Of a stretch of 64,000 nt of DNA, positions 17,957 to 27,179 are shown in pieces. How positions within the stretch are numbered: the stretch's first letter is position 1; every line of letters starts with the position of its first letter. The stretch spans positions 399,501 through 463,500 of the forward strand of contig NZ_CP126115.1 in assembly GCF_030123505.1 (NCBI RefSeq). The letters run 5' to 3'. This DNA comes from Neobacillus sp. YX16. Its GTDB lineage: Bacteria; Bacillota; Bacilli; Bacillales; Cytobacillaceae. The notes beneath the pieces were generated by a model. The model had not been told where the DNA came from, did not search any database, and worked only from the letters and a program-made list of their open reading frames with translations. The position numbers were made by a program, and so were the translations under genes.

Positions 17957-19477
17957 GTGGATTTTATGACCTTTGTTTTGTTTGGAGCAACGGGTGATTT
18001 GGCCAAAAGAAAGATTTATCCGGCTCTTTTTAATTTGTTTTTAGATAAAAAGATGCCCCAGTCATTTTCAATTATTGGGTTAGGCAGGAGAGAACTATCG
18101 GATGGTACATTTCAAACAAATGTAGAACATTCATTAAGAACATTTTCTAGACGCTTTATCGAAGATAAAGCTAAATTAAAAGAATTTATCGACGCGTTTC
18201 GTTACAGCCAATTAGATGTAACGGATGTGGAAGGGTATCAAGAACTGCTTAATTTGGTTCAGAGGCGTGAACGGGAGTTAAACATTCATGAAAATCGATT
18301 ATTCTATCTGTCTGTTGCACCCGAGTTTTTCGATGTAATCGCCTCTAATATTAAAGAAAGCGGATTGGGAACGACCAATGGATGGAAACGCCTGATTATT
18401 GAAAAGCCGTTTGGGCATGATATGGCTTCCGCCCAAGAATTAAATCAAAGGCTAAGTAAATCTTTTAGCGAAGAGGAAATTTACCGGATAGACCATTATC
18501 TTGGCAAACTAATGGTTCAAAACCTCGAAGCATTGACATTTGCCAATCCTGTGCTTCAATCCTTATGGAATAAGCAGCACATAGCCAATATACAAATAAC
18601 GGCTAGTGAAACGGTTGGAGTAGAAGACAGAGCGGGCTATTATGATCAAGCCGGGGCCATCCGGGATATGTTCCAGAATCATATGCTGCAACTGTTGATG
18701 ATGACGGCCATGCATGTACCAAAAACGATAAGTGCAGCAGATATCCGGAATGAAAAGAGAAAGGTGATGGAATCATTGCGGCCTTTGCAGAAAGAGGATG
18801 TCGGTTCTCAAGTTGTCCGTGGCCAATATAGTGCCGGAGAAATGAATCATGAGCCAGTGGTTGGATACAGGGAGGAACCTGGGGTTGATTCTTCCTCTGT
18901 CAATGATACTTTTGTTGCCGCCCGTTTATGGATTGATAATGATTTTTGGGGAGGAGTTCCTTTCTATATCCGTACAGGAAAGAGAATGAAGGAAAAGTCG
19001 ACACGTATCGTCATAGAGTTTAAAAATCCAGTGAAGGAATTGTATGGATCCGATCAACAAACGGAACCAAATCTATTAATTGTCAATATCAATCCCAATG
19101 AAGGGATATCGTTGCAATTGAATAGTAAGAATCCGCTAAAAAACGGGAAAATTGAGCCTATTTCAATTGACTTCTCAACAGGAGCAAAAGACATACCCGA
19201 AGCTTATGAACTCTTAATCTTTGATGCATTACGCGGTGACTCGACATTCTTTGCCCACTGGTATGAAGTGGAATTATCGTGGAAATGGGTGCAGCCAGTT
19301 TTAGAAGCGTTTGAGGAAAACACAGTCCCCTTACATTTCTATCGTTCAGGTTCGATGGGTCCGGATGCTTCGGATGAACTTTTAAAAGAGGACGGGTTTT
19401 ATTGGTGGGAATACCAAGGGTCTAAGTATGAGATGATTTCAAAAGATCAATCAGTAAACGTATTAAAAATAGGATAA
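17957..19477 (+). CDS. zwf: glucose-6-phosphate 1-dehydrogenase (module copy 1)
   Basis: Oxidises glucose-6-phosphate to 6-phosphogluconolactone with NAD(P)+. Present are the dinucleotide motif FVLFGATGDLAKRKIYPAL at the N-terminus, the substrate site RIDHYLGK and FYIRTGKRM. Length (506 aa) is full. GTG start follows GGAGGAATGAAAA. With HxlA/HxlB it can feed the oxidative, CO2-releasing branch of the ribulose-monophosphate cycle. In RIDHYLGK the next residue is Leu (KLMVQN) where most family members and copy 2 have Pro (KPMVQN), a possible sign of relaxed constraint. Confidence 0.93.
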   Translation: MDFMTFVLFGATGDLAKRKIYPALFNLFLDKKMPQSFSIIGLGRRELSDGTFQTNVEHSLRTFSRRFIEDKAKLKEFIDAFRYSQLDVTDVEGYQELLNLVQRRERELNIHENRLFYLSVAPEFFDVIASNIKESGLGTTNGWKRLIIEKPFGHDMASAQELNQRLSKSFSEEEIYRIDHYLGKLMVQNLEALTFANPVLQSLWNKQHIANIQITASETVGVEDRAGYYDQAGAIRDMFQNHMLQLLMMTAMHVPKTISAADIRNEKRKVMESLRPLQKEDVGSQVVRGQYSAGEMNHEPVVGYREEPGVDSSSVNDTFVAARLWIDNDFWGGVPFYIRTGKRMKEKSTRIVIEFKNPVKELYGSDQQTEPNLLIVNINPNEGISLQLNSKNPLKNGKIEPISIDFSTGAKDIPEAYELLIFDALRGDSTFFAHWYEVELSWKWVQPVLEAFEENTVPLHFYRSGSMGPDASDELLKEDGFYWWEYQGSKYEMISKDQSVNVLKIG

Positions 19478-19506
19478 CAACACGAATCGTTCAGGAGGAC
19501 AAGAGG

Positions 19507-20403
19507 ATGCAAGTTGGATTAATCGGGTTAGGGAAAATGGGGTTAAACTTAGGAAAAAATCTAATTGACCACAACTACGAAGTAGCCACCTTGGATTTAA
19601 ATGTCAATGCTGTAGAAGAAATCAGTAAGTATGGTGCTATAGAAACATCGAGTTTTAAGGAGCTTTTTAAAATCTTAGAAGCCCCCAGAATTATCTGAAT
19701 CATGGTTCCGCACGCTGTTGTCGATTCAGTTATAAATGAGATCACTCCATACTTGAGTCAAGGCGATATCGTAATCGAAGCTGGTAATTCTCATTATAAG
19801 GACTCCATTCGCCGTTACGAGCAGCTAAAGGAATCAGGTATACATTTTATGGATGTCGGTACCTCCGGAGGGATGGAAGGCGCACGTAACGGAGCTTGTT
19901 ACATGGTCGGCGGGGATGCTGAAGTTTGGAGTATGGTTGTACCCATATTTCGAGACACAGAGGTAGAAAAAGGATATTTATATGCGGGTCCGGCAGGCAG
20001 CGGCCATTTCTTAAAAATGGTCCACAACGGAATCGAGTATGGGATGATGGCTGCGATTGGAGAAGGATTTGAAGTACTGGAGAAAAGTGAGTTTGATTTT
20101 GACTATGAAAAAGTGGCAAGAGTATGGAATAACGGCTCAGTCATTCGTTCATGGCTCATGGACTTAACAGAACGTGCATTTTCTAAAGATGCCAACGTAG
20201 AACAAATCAAAGGAACCATGCATTCTTCAGGAGAAGGAAAGTGGACAGTGGAAACGGCCTTGGATCTGCAGGCAGCCACTCCAGTGATCGCCATGTCTCT
20301 TTTGATGCGCTACCGTTCTTTAGATCATGACACCTTTACAGGGAAAGTGGTTGCTGCCCTTCGGAACGAGTTTGGTGGACATGCAGTTGAAAAAAGCGAT
20401 TAG
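19507..20403 (+). pseudogene. gnd: 6-phosphogluconate dehydrogenase with in-frame stop (copy 1)
   Basis: A 299-codon decarboxylating 6-phosphogluconate dehydrogenase of the short NAD-type (YqeC/GntZ-like). It has GLIGLGKMGLNLG at the N-terminus, then DVGTSGGMEGARNGACYMVGG and KMVHNGIEYGMM. TGA at 19696-19698 interrupts it at codon 64. The intact copy at 34945 has TGG (Trp) there, within VVWIMVPHAVV, so one base change made the stop. No ribosome site precedes the next ATG (19702). It is therefore probably inactive, leaving copy 2 to do the work. Confidence 0.85.
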
Positions 20404-20481
20404 TTTTATATGGGATGGATTTTAGTAAACAAGATTATTATATATTAAAACAATCCGCAAAGTGAAAAAGGGAGTGAAATC

Positions 20482-20985
20482 ATGAATGTAATGGATGCAA
20501 AAATCATTAGTACCCAATATGGTTTGGAGACGTATTTAGACGTTATAAAAAGTGTTAATGTAAGAGAACTACATTATCCTACAGAGACAGAACCCTTTTT
20601 TGAAATCACAGTAGGGATAGAGTATTTTCTATTAAAAGAAGAAAGATATTATGACAGTAGAAAGAATTATTTTCGCATCCGTATGGATTCCGATTTTGGT
20701 TCCGTAACGCTCGTAGAAACAAAAACGGAAAGTTTATTTGCAGTGAAAAATGCAGGCGAGAAAGACGCAACAAAGAAACTTGTTGGAGAATGGCGTATAA
20801 AGACCCAGGCTCTCAAACAAGTTATAAATGAACTGATTGTTCAAAAGAAAATGGAAGACGTTCAAACAGAGGGGGATATTCAAGCAGTATTAGGAACCAT
20901 AAGGTTCTTGGAGAAATTACTCGAAATCGAAGCAGAAGATATAGTAAGGACCATTGTTGAGAGAGAACCTGAGTTTGTTCATTAG
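20482..20985 (+). CDS. unknown 167-aa protein linked to zwf-gnd
   Basis: Soluble, charged protein starting MNVMDAKIISTQYGLETYL with a possible beta-rich middle (FFEITVGIEYFLLKEERYY) and a helical C-terminal half. No family is recognised. A diverged paralog with one stop codon follows gnd in module copy 2 (35964-36446). Its conserved place after gnd suggests a function linked to the pentose-phosphate/RuMP enzymes. AAAGGGAG lies at good spacing before ATG. Confidence 0.65.
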   Translation: MNVMDAKIISTQYGLETYLDVIKSVNVRELHYPTETEPFFEITVGIEYFLLKEERYYDSRKNYFRIRMDSDFGSVTLVETKTESLFAVKNAGEKDATKKLVGEWRIKTQALKQVINELIVQKKMEDVQTEGDIQAVLGTIRFLEKLLEIEAEDIVRTIVEREPEFVH

Positions 20986-21092
20986 TAACATTTAAGATGA
21001 TGGGAAACACTTATGACGTACTCAATTTTAAAAAAATGGATAAGTGAACCTTAAAGTTGCTAATTTCCCACAGAAAAGGAGAATTTACACAT

Positions 21093-22259
21093 ATGAATCG
21101 ATTTACTATTCCGAGAGATGTTTATTTTGGAGAAGGATCCCTAGAAGTTTTAAAAACCCTTGAAGGGAAAAAAGCGACGGTTGTTATTGGCGGTCAATCG
21201 ATTAAAAAATCCGGTTATCTCGATAAAATCCAAACTTATTTACGAGAGGCAGGCATTGAGACGCAACTAATCGAAGGTGTTGAAAACGATCCATCTATTA
21301 CAACTGCTCAAAACGGCGGCAAGAAGATGGAAGAATTCCAGCCGGATTGGATCATTGCTGCCGGCGGCGGATCTCCGCTTGATGCGGCTAAGCTGATGTG
21401 GATTTTTTATGAAAACCCCGAACTGCCATTTGACCAAATCAAGGCTCCAAATGTACTGCCAACATTGCGTGAAAAAGCTCGCTTTATTGCCATTTCAACT
21501 ACTAGCGGAACAGGCAGTGATGTATCTCCATTCTCCGTTATTACGGACTATGATAAGGGAGTGAAGTATCCGGTTTTTGGATATGAAATCACGCCTGACA
21601 TTGCAATCGTTGATCCTGAACTGACGTATTCCATGCCTGCTTCGATTGTAGCCTATACGGGGATGGATGCCTTGACACATGGCATTGAGGCATATGTATC
21701 CACCCTGCACAACTCTTTTACTGATCCGCTGGCCATGCAGTCGATTAGGCAAGTGGTAGAAAATATTGAAAAATCCGCAGTAGGTGACAAACAGGCAAGG
21801 GCAGAAATGCATTATGCCCAGGCCATAGCCGGCATGGCCTTTTCCAATGGATTTTTAGGAATTGTCCACAGCTTAGCCCATAAGAGCGGAGCCATTTTTG
21901 AAATTCCGCACGGTACAGCAAATGCACTCTACTTGCCATATGTGATTGATTATAATAGAAAGGTGGAAAGCTCAAGATATGCGGATATTGCAAGGATGCT
22001 TGGTTTAACCGGAAATACGGATGACGAATTGATTGATTCGTTAACAGACCTCATCCGTCGTTTAAACAAATCTTTGAATCTGCCATTAACACTAAAGGAA
22101 TTTGGTGTGGGAGAAGCAGAATTTGAAAAACACCTGAACCAGATGGCAGCAGGAGCTGTTGAGGATCCTTGTACTCCATCCAATCCACGAGAAGTATCGG
22201 TGGAGGATATGAAAAAAATCTATATTGCGGCTTACAACGGAGATAAAATCAACTTCTAA
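21093..22259 (+). CDS. iron-containing alcohol dehydrogenase (group III)
   Basis: Reduces or oxidises short-chain alcohols/aldehydes with NAD(P). The 388-aa chain has the nucleotide site AAGGGSPLDAAK, TTSGTGSDVSPF, and the metal-binding region: Asp/His in AYTGMDALTHGIEAY, His in GIVHSLAHKSGA and His in PHGTANA. ATG at 21093 has AAAAGGAG upstream and fits the family; an earlier ATG (21057) adds 12 unlikely residues. Its place after the zwf-gnd module could mean alcohol or aldehyde handling, but no HxlR-type site precedes it. Confidence 0.9.
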   Translation: MNRFTIPRDVYFGEGSLEVLKTLEGKKATVVIGGQSIKKSGYLDKIQTYLREAGIETQLIEGVENDPSITTAQNGGKKMEEFQPDWIIAAGGGSPLDAAKLMWIFYENPELPFDQIKAPNVLPTLREKARFIAISTTSGTGSDVSPFSVITDYDKGVKYPVFGYEITPDIAIVDPELTYSMPASIVAYTGMDALTHGIEAYVSTLHNSFTDPLAMQSIRQVVENIEKSAVGDKQARAEMHYAQAIAGMAFSNGFLGIVHSLAHKSGAIFEIPHGTANALYLPYVIDYNRKVESSRYADIARMLGLTGNTDDELIDSLTDLIRRLNKSLNLPLTLKEFGVGEAEFEKHLNQMAAGAVEDPCTPSNPREVSVEDMKKIYIAAYNGDKINF

Positions 22260-22333
22260 TGAAGATAATCAGAACATGGTACGGAAATGAATATTTTTAC
22301 TTCTGTTCTATGATTTTAAGGAGGTTAATGAAC

Positions 22334-22846
22334 ATGAGCAAAAAAATCGCTACGCTTATAACAAACCTATTTGAAGATGTGGAGTACACTGAACCAGCAC
22401 AAGCCTTTAAAGAAGCTGGTCATGAAGTTATCACGGTTGACAAACAATCAGGTAACCAAGTAACTGGTAAAAAAGGCACAACCGTAAAAATTGATAAATC
22501 CATTGATGAAGTTCATCCTGCAGACTTTGATGCGTTGCTTATCCCTGGTGGATTCTCTCCCGATTTATTGCGTGAAGACGATCGTTTTGGTGAATTTGCA
22601 AAAGCATTTATCCAAGATGGAAAACCTGTTTTTGCCATTTGTCATGGACCACAAGTGTTAATCGATACAGACCTTTTAAAAGGTGTCGACATCACTGGCT
22701 ATAAATCCATTCGCAACGATTTGAAAAATGCTGGTGCAAATTATAAAGACGAAGAAGTTGTCATCAGCAAAAATATTGTAACAAGTCGAGAACCAAAAGA
22801 TATTCCAGCATTTAATCGTGAATCACTAAAACTTTTAGCTAAATAA
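22334..22846 (+). CDS. yfkM: DJ-1/PfpI-family protein, YfkM-like
   Basis: A 170-aa DJ-1/PfpI protein resembling B. subtilis general stress protein 18. The nucleophile elbow is AICHGPQVL (Cys-His) and the partner Glu lies in the N-terminal IATLITNLFEDVEYTEP region. Family members act on glyoxal/methylglyoxal adducts or as stress peptidases. ATG at 22334 follows AAGGAGGTTAATGAAC; upstream in-frame ATGs lack ribosome sites. A role in aldehyde stress fits the surrounding aldehyde-related genes but is inference. Confidence 0.88.
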   Translation: MSKKIATLITNLFEDVEYTEPAQAFKEAGHEVITVDKQSGNQVTGKKGTTVKIDKSIDEVHPADFDALLIPGGFSPDLLREDDRFGEFAKAFIQDGKPVFAICHGPQVLIDTDLLKGVDITGYKSIRNDLKNAGANYKDEEVVISKNIVTSREPKDIPAFNRESLKLLAK

Positions 22847-22880
22847 TAATGCTTATTTAAAAACGACGTAAATATTTCTA

Positions 22881-22914
22881 ACTTGCGGATTCTTTAATCA
22901 GAATCCGCAAGTTG
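22881..22914 (+). terminator. hairpin after yfkM
   Basis: 14-bp perfect inverted repeat AACTTGCGGATTCT / AGAATCCGCAAGTT with a 6-nt loop; the T-run is weak (GGTTAAA). Confidence 0.55.
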
Positions 22915-22949
22915 GTTAAACAAATATATGAATAAAGGAGGTAATGACG

Positions 22950-23666
22950 TTGTCATTAAAAGGAAAAAGAGTGGTTGTTTTAGGAGGTACATCTGGTATT
23001 GGTTTAGCGGCTGCTAAGGCGTTTCTCGATGAATCCGCTCAAGTCATTATTGCTAGCCGTTCTGCTTCAAAATTATCTGACGCAAAAGTGAAGCTTGGTG
23101 GTAACGTAGAGGGCTATGAAATCGACTTTCGCAGCGAGGAAAAGGTTGCAGACTTTTTCAAGAAGGTTGGGAAATTTGATCACCTGGTGGTTACTGCAGG
23201 TGAAGGCGCTATGGGTCACTTTAACGAACTGCCTGTTGCAACCGTAAGAGAGGCATTTGATAGTAAGTTCTGGGGGCAGTATATCTCGGTTCGTGCTGCT
23301 CTTCCATACTTGAATAATGAAAGTTCTATTACATTAACTTCTGGTGTATATGGTGTGCGTCCTCCTCAAGGTGCAACGACTTTAGCTTCCATTAATTCAG
23401 CAATCGATGGATTAGTACGAGGACTTTCAGTAGACCTGGCACCTATCAGAGTAAACGTGGTGTCACCTGGTATCGTTGACACTCCTCTTTACGGCGGAAT
23501 GCCAGAAGATCAAAGACAAGATATGTACCATGGGATTGCTAAGCAATTACCTGTCGGACGTGTTGCTCAACCTAAAGATATTGCTGAAACCTATGTTTAC
23601 CTAGTGAAAAATGGGTTTACAACTGGCACATCGGTTCTTATCGATGGAGGAGCTCATCTGATCTAA
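22950..23666 (+). CDS. atypical SDR-family oxidoreductase lacking the YxxxK pair
   Basis: A Rossmann-fold short-chain dehydrogenase (about 238 aa) with VLGGTSGIGLAAAKA for cofactor and the C-terminal SVLIDGGAHLI. The active-site Ser region ITLTSGVYG is present. Where Y-x3-K should lie, the chain reads LASINSAIDG, so Leu and Asn replace Tyr and Lys. Catalysis must differ or be lost. Start TTG at 22950 lies 8 nt after AGGAGG; the ATG at 22944 is only 2 nt from it and less likely. Confidence 0.82.
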   Translation: MSLKGKRVVVLGGTSGIGLAAAKAFLDESAQVIIASRSASKLSDAKVKLGGNVEGYEIDFRSEEKVADFFKKVGKFDHLVVTAGEGAMGHFNELPVATVREAFDSKFWGQYISVRAALPYLNNESSITLTSGVYGVRPPQGATTLASINSAIDGLVRGLSVDLAPIRVNVVSPGIVDTPLYGGMPEDQRQDMYHGIAKQLPVGRVAQPKDIAETYVYLVKNGFTTGTSVLIDGGAHLI

Positions 23667-23714
23667 TCCATTTGATATCAAAGTCGATTGATAAATTGAT
23701 TTAGAATAGAAGTG

Positions 23715-23765
23715 GTGAGGATGACTCAAAGTGTCAGACACTTACAGACCATCCTCACTTTCTTT
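23715..23765 (+). terminator. terminator of the SDR gene
   Basis: Stem GTGAGGATG / CATCCTCAC with an inner GTGTC-GACAC pairing, followed by TTTCTTTG and a T7 run. Confidence 0.7.
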
Positions 23766-23923
23766 GTTTTTTTGCACAGACGGAAGCAGAAATGGCCATA
23801 TCATGCAATAAAGAATAGCTTTGTTGGTTACGGAAATTCTAAATATATGCGTAGTTTATACGAAGAGACGTTAACATTCTACTTCTATGATACCCAAATA
23901 CATAAAAGAAAGGGTCGAGCCTA

Positions 23924-24814
23924 ATGGATGAAAAGAAAAGAGCGGAAATTAAAAATGCATTAGCCAAACACGTGGTAACCCTGCCTGACGGCACTTCTTT
24001 ACCTAGTTTAGGACAAGGAACATGGTACATGGGGGAAAATCCCCAAGTGAGAGACAAAGAAATAAAAGCCTTGCAGCTCGGCTTAGAATTGGGTATGAAA
24101 CTTATTGACACTGCTGAAATGTACGGAAATGGCGACTCTGAACGCTTAGTTGGCGAAGCCATTAAAGGACGCAGAAATGAAGTCTTTTTAGTCTCAAAAG
24201 TGTATCCCCATCATGCAGGTTTAGATAAGATTTCAAATGCATGTGAAAACAGCTTAAAACGACTCGGAACAGACCACTTGGACTTATATCTTCTCCACTG
24301 GAGAGGACGTGTTCCTTTAGAGGAAACAATTGAAGGAATGGAAAAACTACGAGAAGAAGGGAAAATTTTAAGATGGGGCGTCTCAAATTTTGACACGGTT
24401 AATATGGAAGAGCTATGGAACACTACGAATGGAAAAAATTGTGTGACGAACCAAGTGCTATACCATTTAGGTTCAAGAGGAATCGACTTCGATCTCTTAC
24501 CATGGCAGCGGGAACATAACATGCCAATCATGGCCTACAGTCCCCTAGCTCAAGGAGGCTCTTTAAGAAGACAGCTTTTAAACGATCCAACTATTCATGA
24601 TATTGCTGACAAATACAATGTCCAACCATTACAAATCGCTCTTGCTTGGACCATCCGTTCGAATAACGTCATCGCTATTCCAAAAGCAGTTCAAGAAGAA
24701 CATGTTTTAGCAAATGCTGAAGCAGCAACTATTGAGTTTACTGAAGAAGATCTCAGTAGAATTGATCAAGTATTTCCTAAACCTACTAGGAAAATGCCAT
24801 TGGATATTATTTGA
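23924..24814 (+). CDS. aldo/keto reductase
   Basis: A 296-aa NADPH-dependent aldehyde/ketone reductase. The catalytic tetrad is visible: Asp and Tyr in LIDTAEMYGNG, Lys in FLVSKVYPHH and His in LYLLHWRG. The NADP-binding end IAIPKAV is present. ATG at 23924 follows GAAAGGG. It is flanked by terminators on both sides and so is a single transcription unit. Substrate unknown. Confidence 0.9.
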   Translation: MDEKKRAEIKNALAKHVVTLPDGTSLPSLGQGTWYMGENPQVRDKEIKALQLGLELGMKLIDTAEMYGNGDSERLVGEAIKGRRNEVFLVSKVYPHHAGLDKISNACENSLKRLGTDHLDLYLLHWRGRVPLEETIEGMEKLREEGKILRWGVSNFDTVNMEELWNTTNGKNCVTNQVLYHLGSRGIDFDLLPWQREHNMPIMAYSPLAQGGSLRRQLLNDPTIHDIADKYNVQPLQIALAWTIRSNNVIAIPKAVQEEHVLANAEAATIEFTEEDLSRIDQVFPKPTRKMPLDII

Positions 24815-24871
24815 AAATATACTTTAAAAAAGGACTCTTGTTGGAGTTGCTGACAATCAAATAGGAATTTC

Positions 24872-24909
24872 AAAAAAACTGTGTAGAATTTATTCCATAC
24901 AGTTTTTTT
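24872..24909. terminator. bidirectional terminator
   Basis: AAAAAAACTGT pairs with ACAGTTTTTTT, with a loop pairing of GAAT/ATTC. It lies between two convergent genes (aldo/keto reductase and germination operon 1). Confidence 0.8.
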
Positions 24910-24956
24910 ATCGGGGAGATTTAATATCCATATCGAATTATTCTCGCATCAAAACC

Positions 24957-26045
24957 CTATTTAGTTAGTTTTTGTTTAATGTTAATCGTTAAAAAGAGAA
25001 AAGGGACATACAAATATATAAAAAAGAAGCCGACAGATGAGTATAAATCAGCTAATCGTTCTATCTGTTTATGGCTCTCTAATACATTAGAGAACAAAAA
25101 GAATAAAAAGAGGCAAATGAATAAGCTGATACGTTGTTTGATATTTACTAACTTTTTGAGTCCGCGGCAGACTGCCCATAGATGCTGGCTAATATGAGGC
25201 AATACGACAAGGAACCATAAGGAAACGACAATATATTCAACTCTTTCTATGAAAGGAATTTCCGCAATTTTAAGTAAAGTTAAGGTCGGCCAAATCGTAT
25301 GTTTGAGATGCTCTTCATTATAGAAAAGAAAAGTTATGATTGTTATGGAAAGGTATAGGAAGATTGTAAACAAAACCCCGAAATGAGCCCATTTTTTTGA
25401 TTTTTCAGGATTCTTGATAAATGGATAGAACATGAGTAGAGTCTCAAAGCCAAGAAACTGAAACACCATCTTTTTAGATGATCCTAATATTTCAATAACC
25501 GAGTGATTAAAAAGAGGCAGTAAATGATTGAATTGGGCAAATTCTAAGGAAAAGAATAAAAGGGGAAACAGAAAAACAAAAGGTATAACTGTTCCCCAGA
25601 AACACACCCCGGTAATCACACGAAACCCACTGGAAACAATGTAATAAAGAAGGAATAGAAAAATCACGCTTATTTGCCATGTCTTCATTAAAGGAAACAT
25701 CCAAACTTGAACAACCTCAATATAAACACGGAAAACAATCAATCCCACTACAAGAAAATAGATGATGATAAAAACATTTAATAACCCGCCAATCCATTTC
25801 CCAAAGCAAAATTGATGGATATAAATGATATCATTATTAGCAATGGTAAGAATGCGATATATCATCCAAATTAAAACATGAATGCTTATACCGGTTAATA
25901 GGACGGAAATCCATGCATCGTAACCGGCACTCTTTATAATATCTCTTTGAAAACTCATGATTCCCACACCAATAATATTAGAGTAAATCAGAAAGAAAAC
26001 GAAAAAAGGAGATACTAAAAATCGTTCATCGGTTAAAGTGTGCAC
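24957..26045 (-). CDS. spore germination protein, GerB type (operon 1)
   Basis: A roughly 362-aa membrane permease-like subunit of a germinant receptor, in the spore inner membrane. About ten hydrophobic spans are visible (for example SPFFVFFLIYSNIIGVGIM and FIIIYFLVVGLIVF). The amino-acid-permease-like fold is family knowledge. The ORF is open from 26090, but GTG at 26045 follows GAGGAGG by 10 nt and is preferred; it lies 32 nt after the GerC stop. It is the last gene of a leftward gerA-gerC-gerB operon. Confidence 0.88.
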   Translation of the reverse strand: MHTLTDERFLVSPFFVFFLIYSNIIGVGIMSFQRDIIKSAGYDAWISVLLTGISIHVLIWMIYRILTIANNDIIYIHQFCFGKWIGGLLNVFIIIYFLVVGLIVFRVYIEVVQVWMFPLMKTWQISVIFLFLLYYIVSSGFRVITGVCFWGTVIPFVFLFPLLFFSLEFAQFNHLLPLFNHSVIEILGSSKKMVFQFLGFETLLMFYPFIKNPEKSKKWAHFGVLFTIFLYLSITIITFLFYNEEHLKHTIWPTLTLLKIAEIPFIERVEYIVVSLWFLVVLPHISQHLWAVCRGLKKLVNIKQRISLFICLFLFFLFSNVLESHKQIERLADLYSSVGFFFIYLYVPFLFLTINIKQKLTK

Positions 26046-26076
26046 ATTATTCCCCTCCTCTTCAAAAATGAAATCC

Positions 26077-27153
26077 TTACTCCCCGACACCTGTTTGTAT
26101 AATATTCACCTTTGTATTGACTGTAGTTTTGAGATGTGGATACATATCCTGAAACCGGCTATAATTCCACTTTCTTGATTTTGCTCTAACCATGTCTCCA
26201 AACCCGATTGGATCTACTTGGTATTCTTGAAACAACGAGATTAATTGCTGGACTTCTTCATTAAAATGTTTATTCATAAGATTTTCCATTTTTAGGATAT
26301 CTTTATTTGTGGTTACATTAAGCCAAGGCGGGACATCTTTTATCTGAGTATTCATCGTTAAATTGATAGATATGTTCGGAACTTGATCGATTTGACTAAT
26401 TGTATAATGAGCTTTTGCATCCAGATTTTTTAATGAAATAAAACCATCCTTTTTATTTTCATTGATTTTGATGTGATAACGTCCATTTTTGGCTCCGTCA
26501 ATTAGCATTTTTACAATAAATGACTGGTTTAAATTAATATGATTTTTATACTTGCCATTCTTAAATAAAGCTAACCCATTAATGTGGGCTTTTCCCTCCT
26601 CTATGGTAAAGTAAGGCAAATATGGATCTCCGCCTTTATTGTAAAAGTTTTCCCTAAATAGGTGTAAATTCATTTTGGGCAAATTTCCATTCTGTATATT
26701 CTGATTAATTTTATCGCTTAAATGGAAGGTAAGGTTTGTATTTTTACCTGATATTAATATATTTTCTGCTGTATGTTCGGCTATACCCAGCTGCATTCGA
26801 CTTCCCACAACCGGATCCCGTTGAAGGCTTTCTATAACCGGATTAATCCCTTGTTCCGCAACCTTCTTGCCGAACAATACTAAACGTAATTGGCCTATTT
26901 CGATTGGATGCGCAGACATTGTATTCATTCTCGGGAGGATATCATCATACGAAGGAGATTTTGTCGTCAAGATATTTAATTTGGTTTGTCCTTTTTCTGT
27001 GAACGTAGGATAGATAGCCGTTCCCTTGATTTCATCCTCATGCTGATCATAACCAATCGATTCGATAATCTGAACTTGATCAATAATCCTTTCATTCTCG
27101 CACCCAGTTAGGAAGACAATGAAGCTAATCGCAAAGAAAAAACGTGAGTTCAT
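26077..27153 (-). CDS. spore germination lipoprotein, GerC type (operon 1)
   Basis: A 358-aa lipoprotein of the Ger(x)C family. Signal peptide with lipobox FLTGC (Cys18), then IIDQVQIIESIGYD and a C-terminal IGFGDMVRAKSRKWNYS region typical of GerC domain 3. Acts in the GerA-GerB-GerC receptor that senses nutrients in the dormant spore. Start ATG has GAGGTGAGG directly upstream. Gene order here is A-C-B rather than A-B-C. Confidence 0.9.
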   Translation of the reverse strand: MNSRFFFAISFIVFLTGCENERIIDQVQIIESIGYDQHEDEIKGTAIYPTFTEKGQTKLNILTTKSPSYDDILPRMNTMSAHPIEIGQLRLVLFGKKVAEQGINPVIESLQRDPVVGSRMQLGIAEHTAENILISGKNTNLTFHLSDKINQNIQNGNLPKMNLHLFRENFYNKGGDPYLPYFTIEEGKAHINGLALFKNGKYKNHINLNQSFIVKMLIDGAKNGRYHIKINENKKDGFISLKNLDAKAHYTISQIDQVPNISINLTMNTQIKDVPPWLNVTTNKDILKMENLMNKHFNEEVQQLISLFQEYQVDPIGFGDMVRAKSRKWNYSRFQDMYPHLKTTVNTKVNIIQTGVGE

Positions 27154-27179
27154 ACCTCACCTCGTCTATTATTTTCTGA

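Noticed and set aside
19696..19698. UGA in gnd copy 1 as a further selenocysteine codon
   Set aside because: The paralog has Trp (TGG) at the same place, the position is not a redox site, and no family member uses Cys or Sec there. A nonsense mutation explains it.
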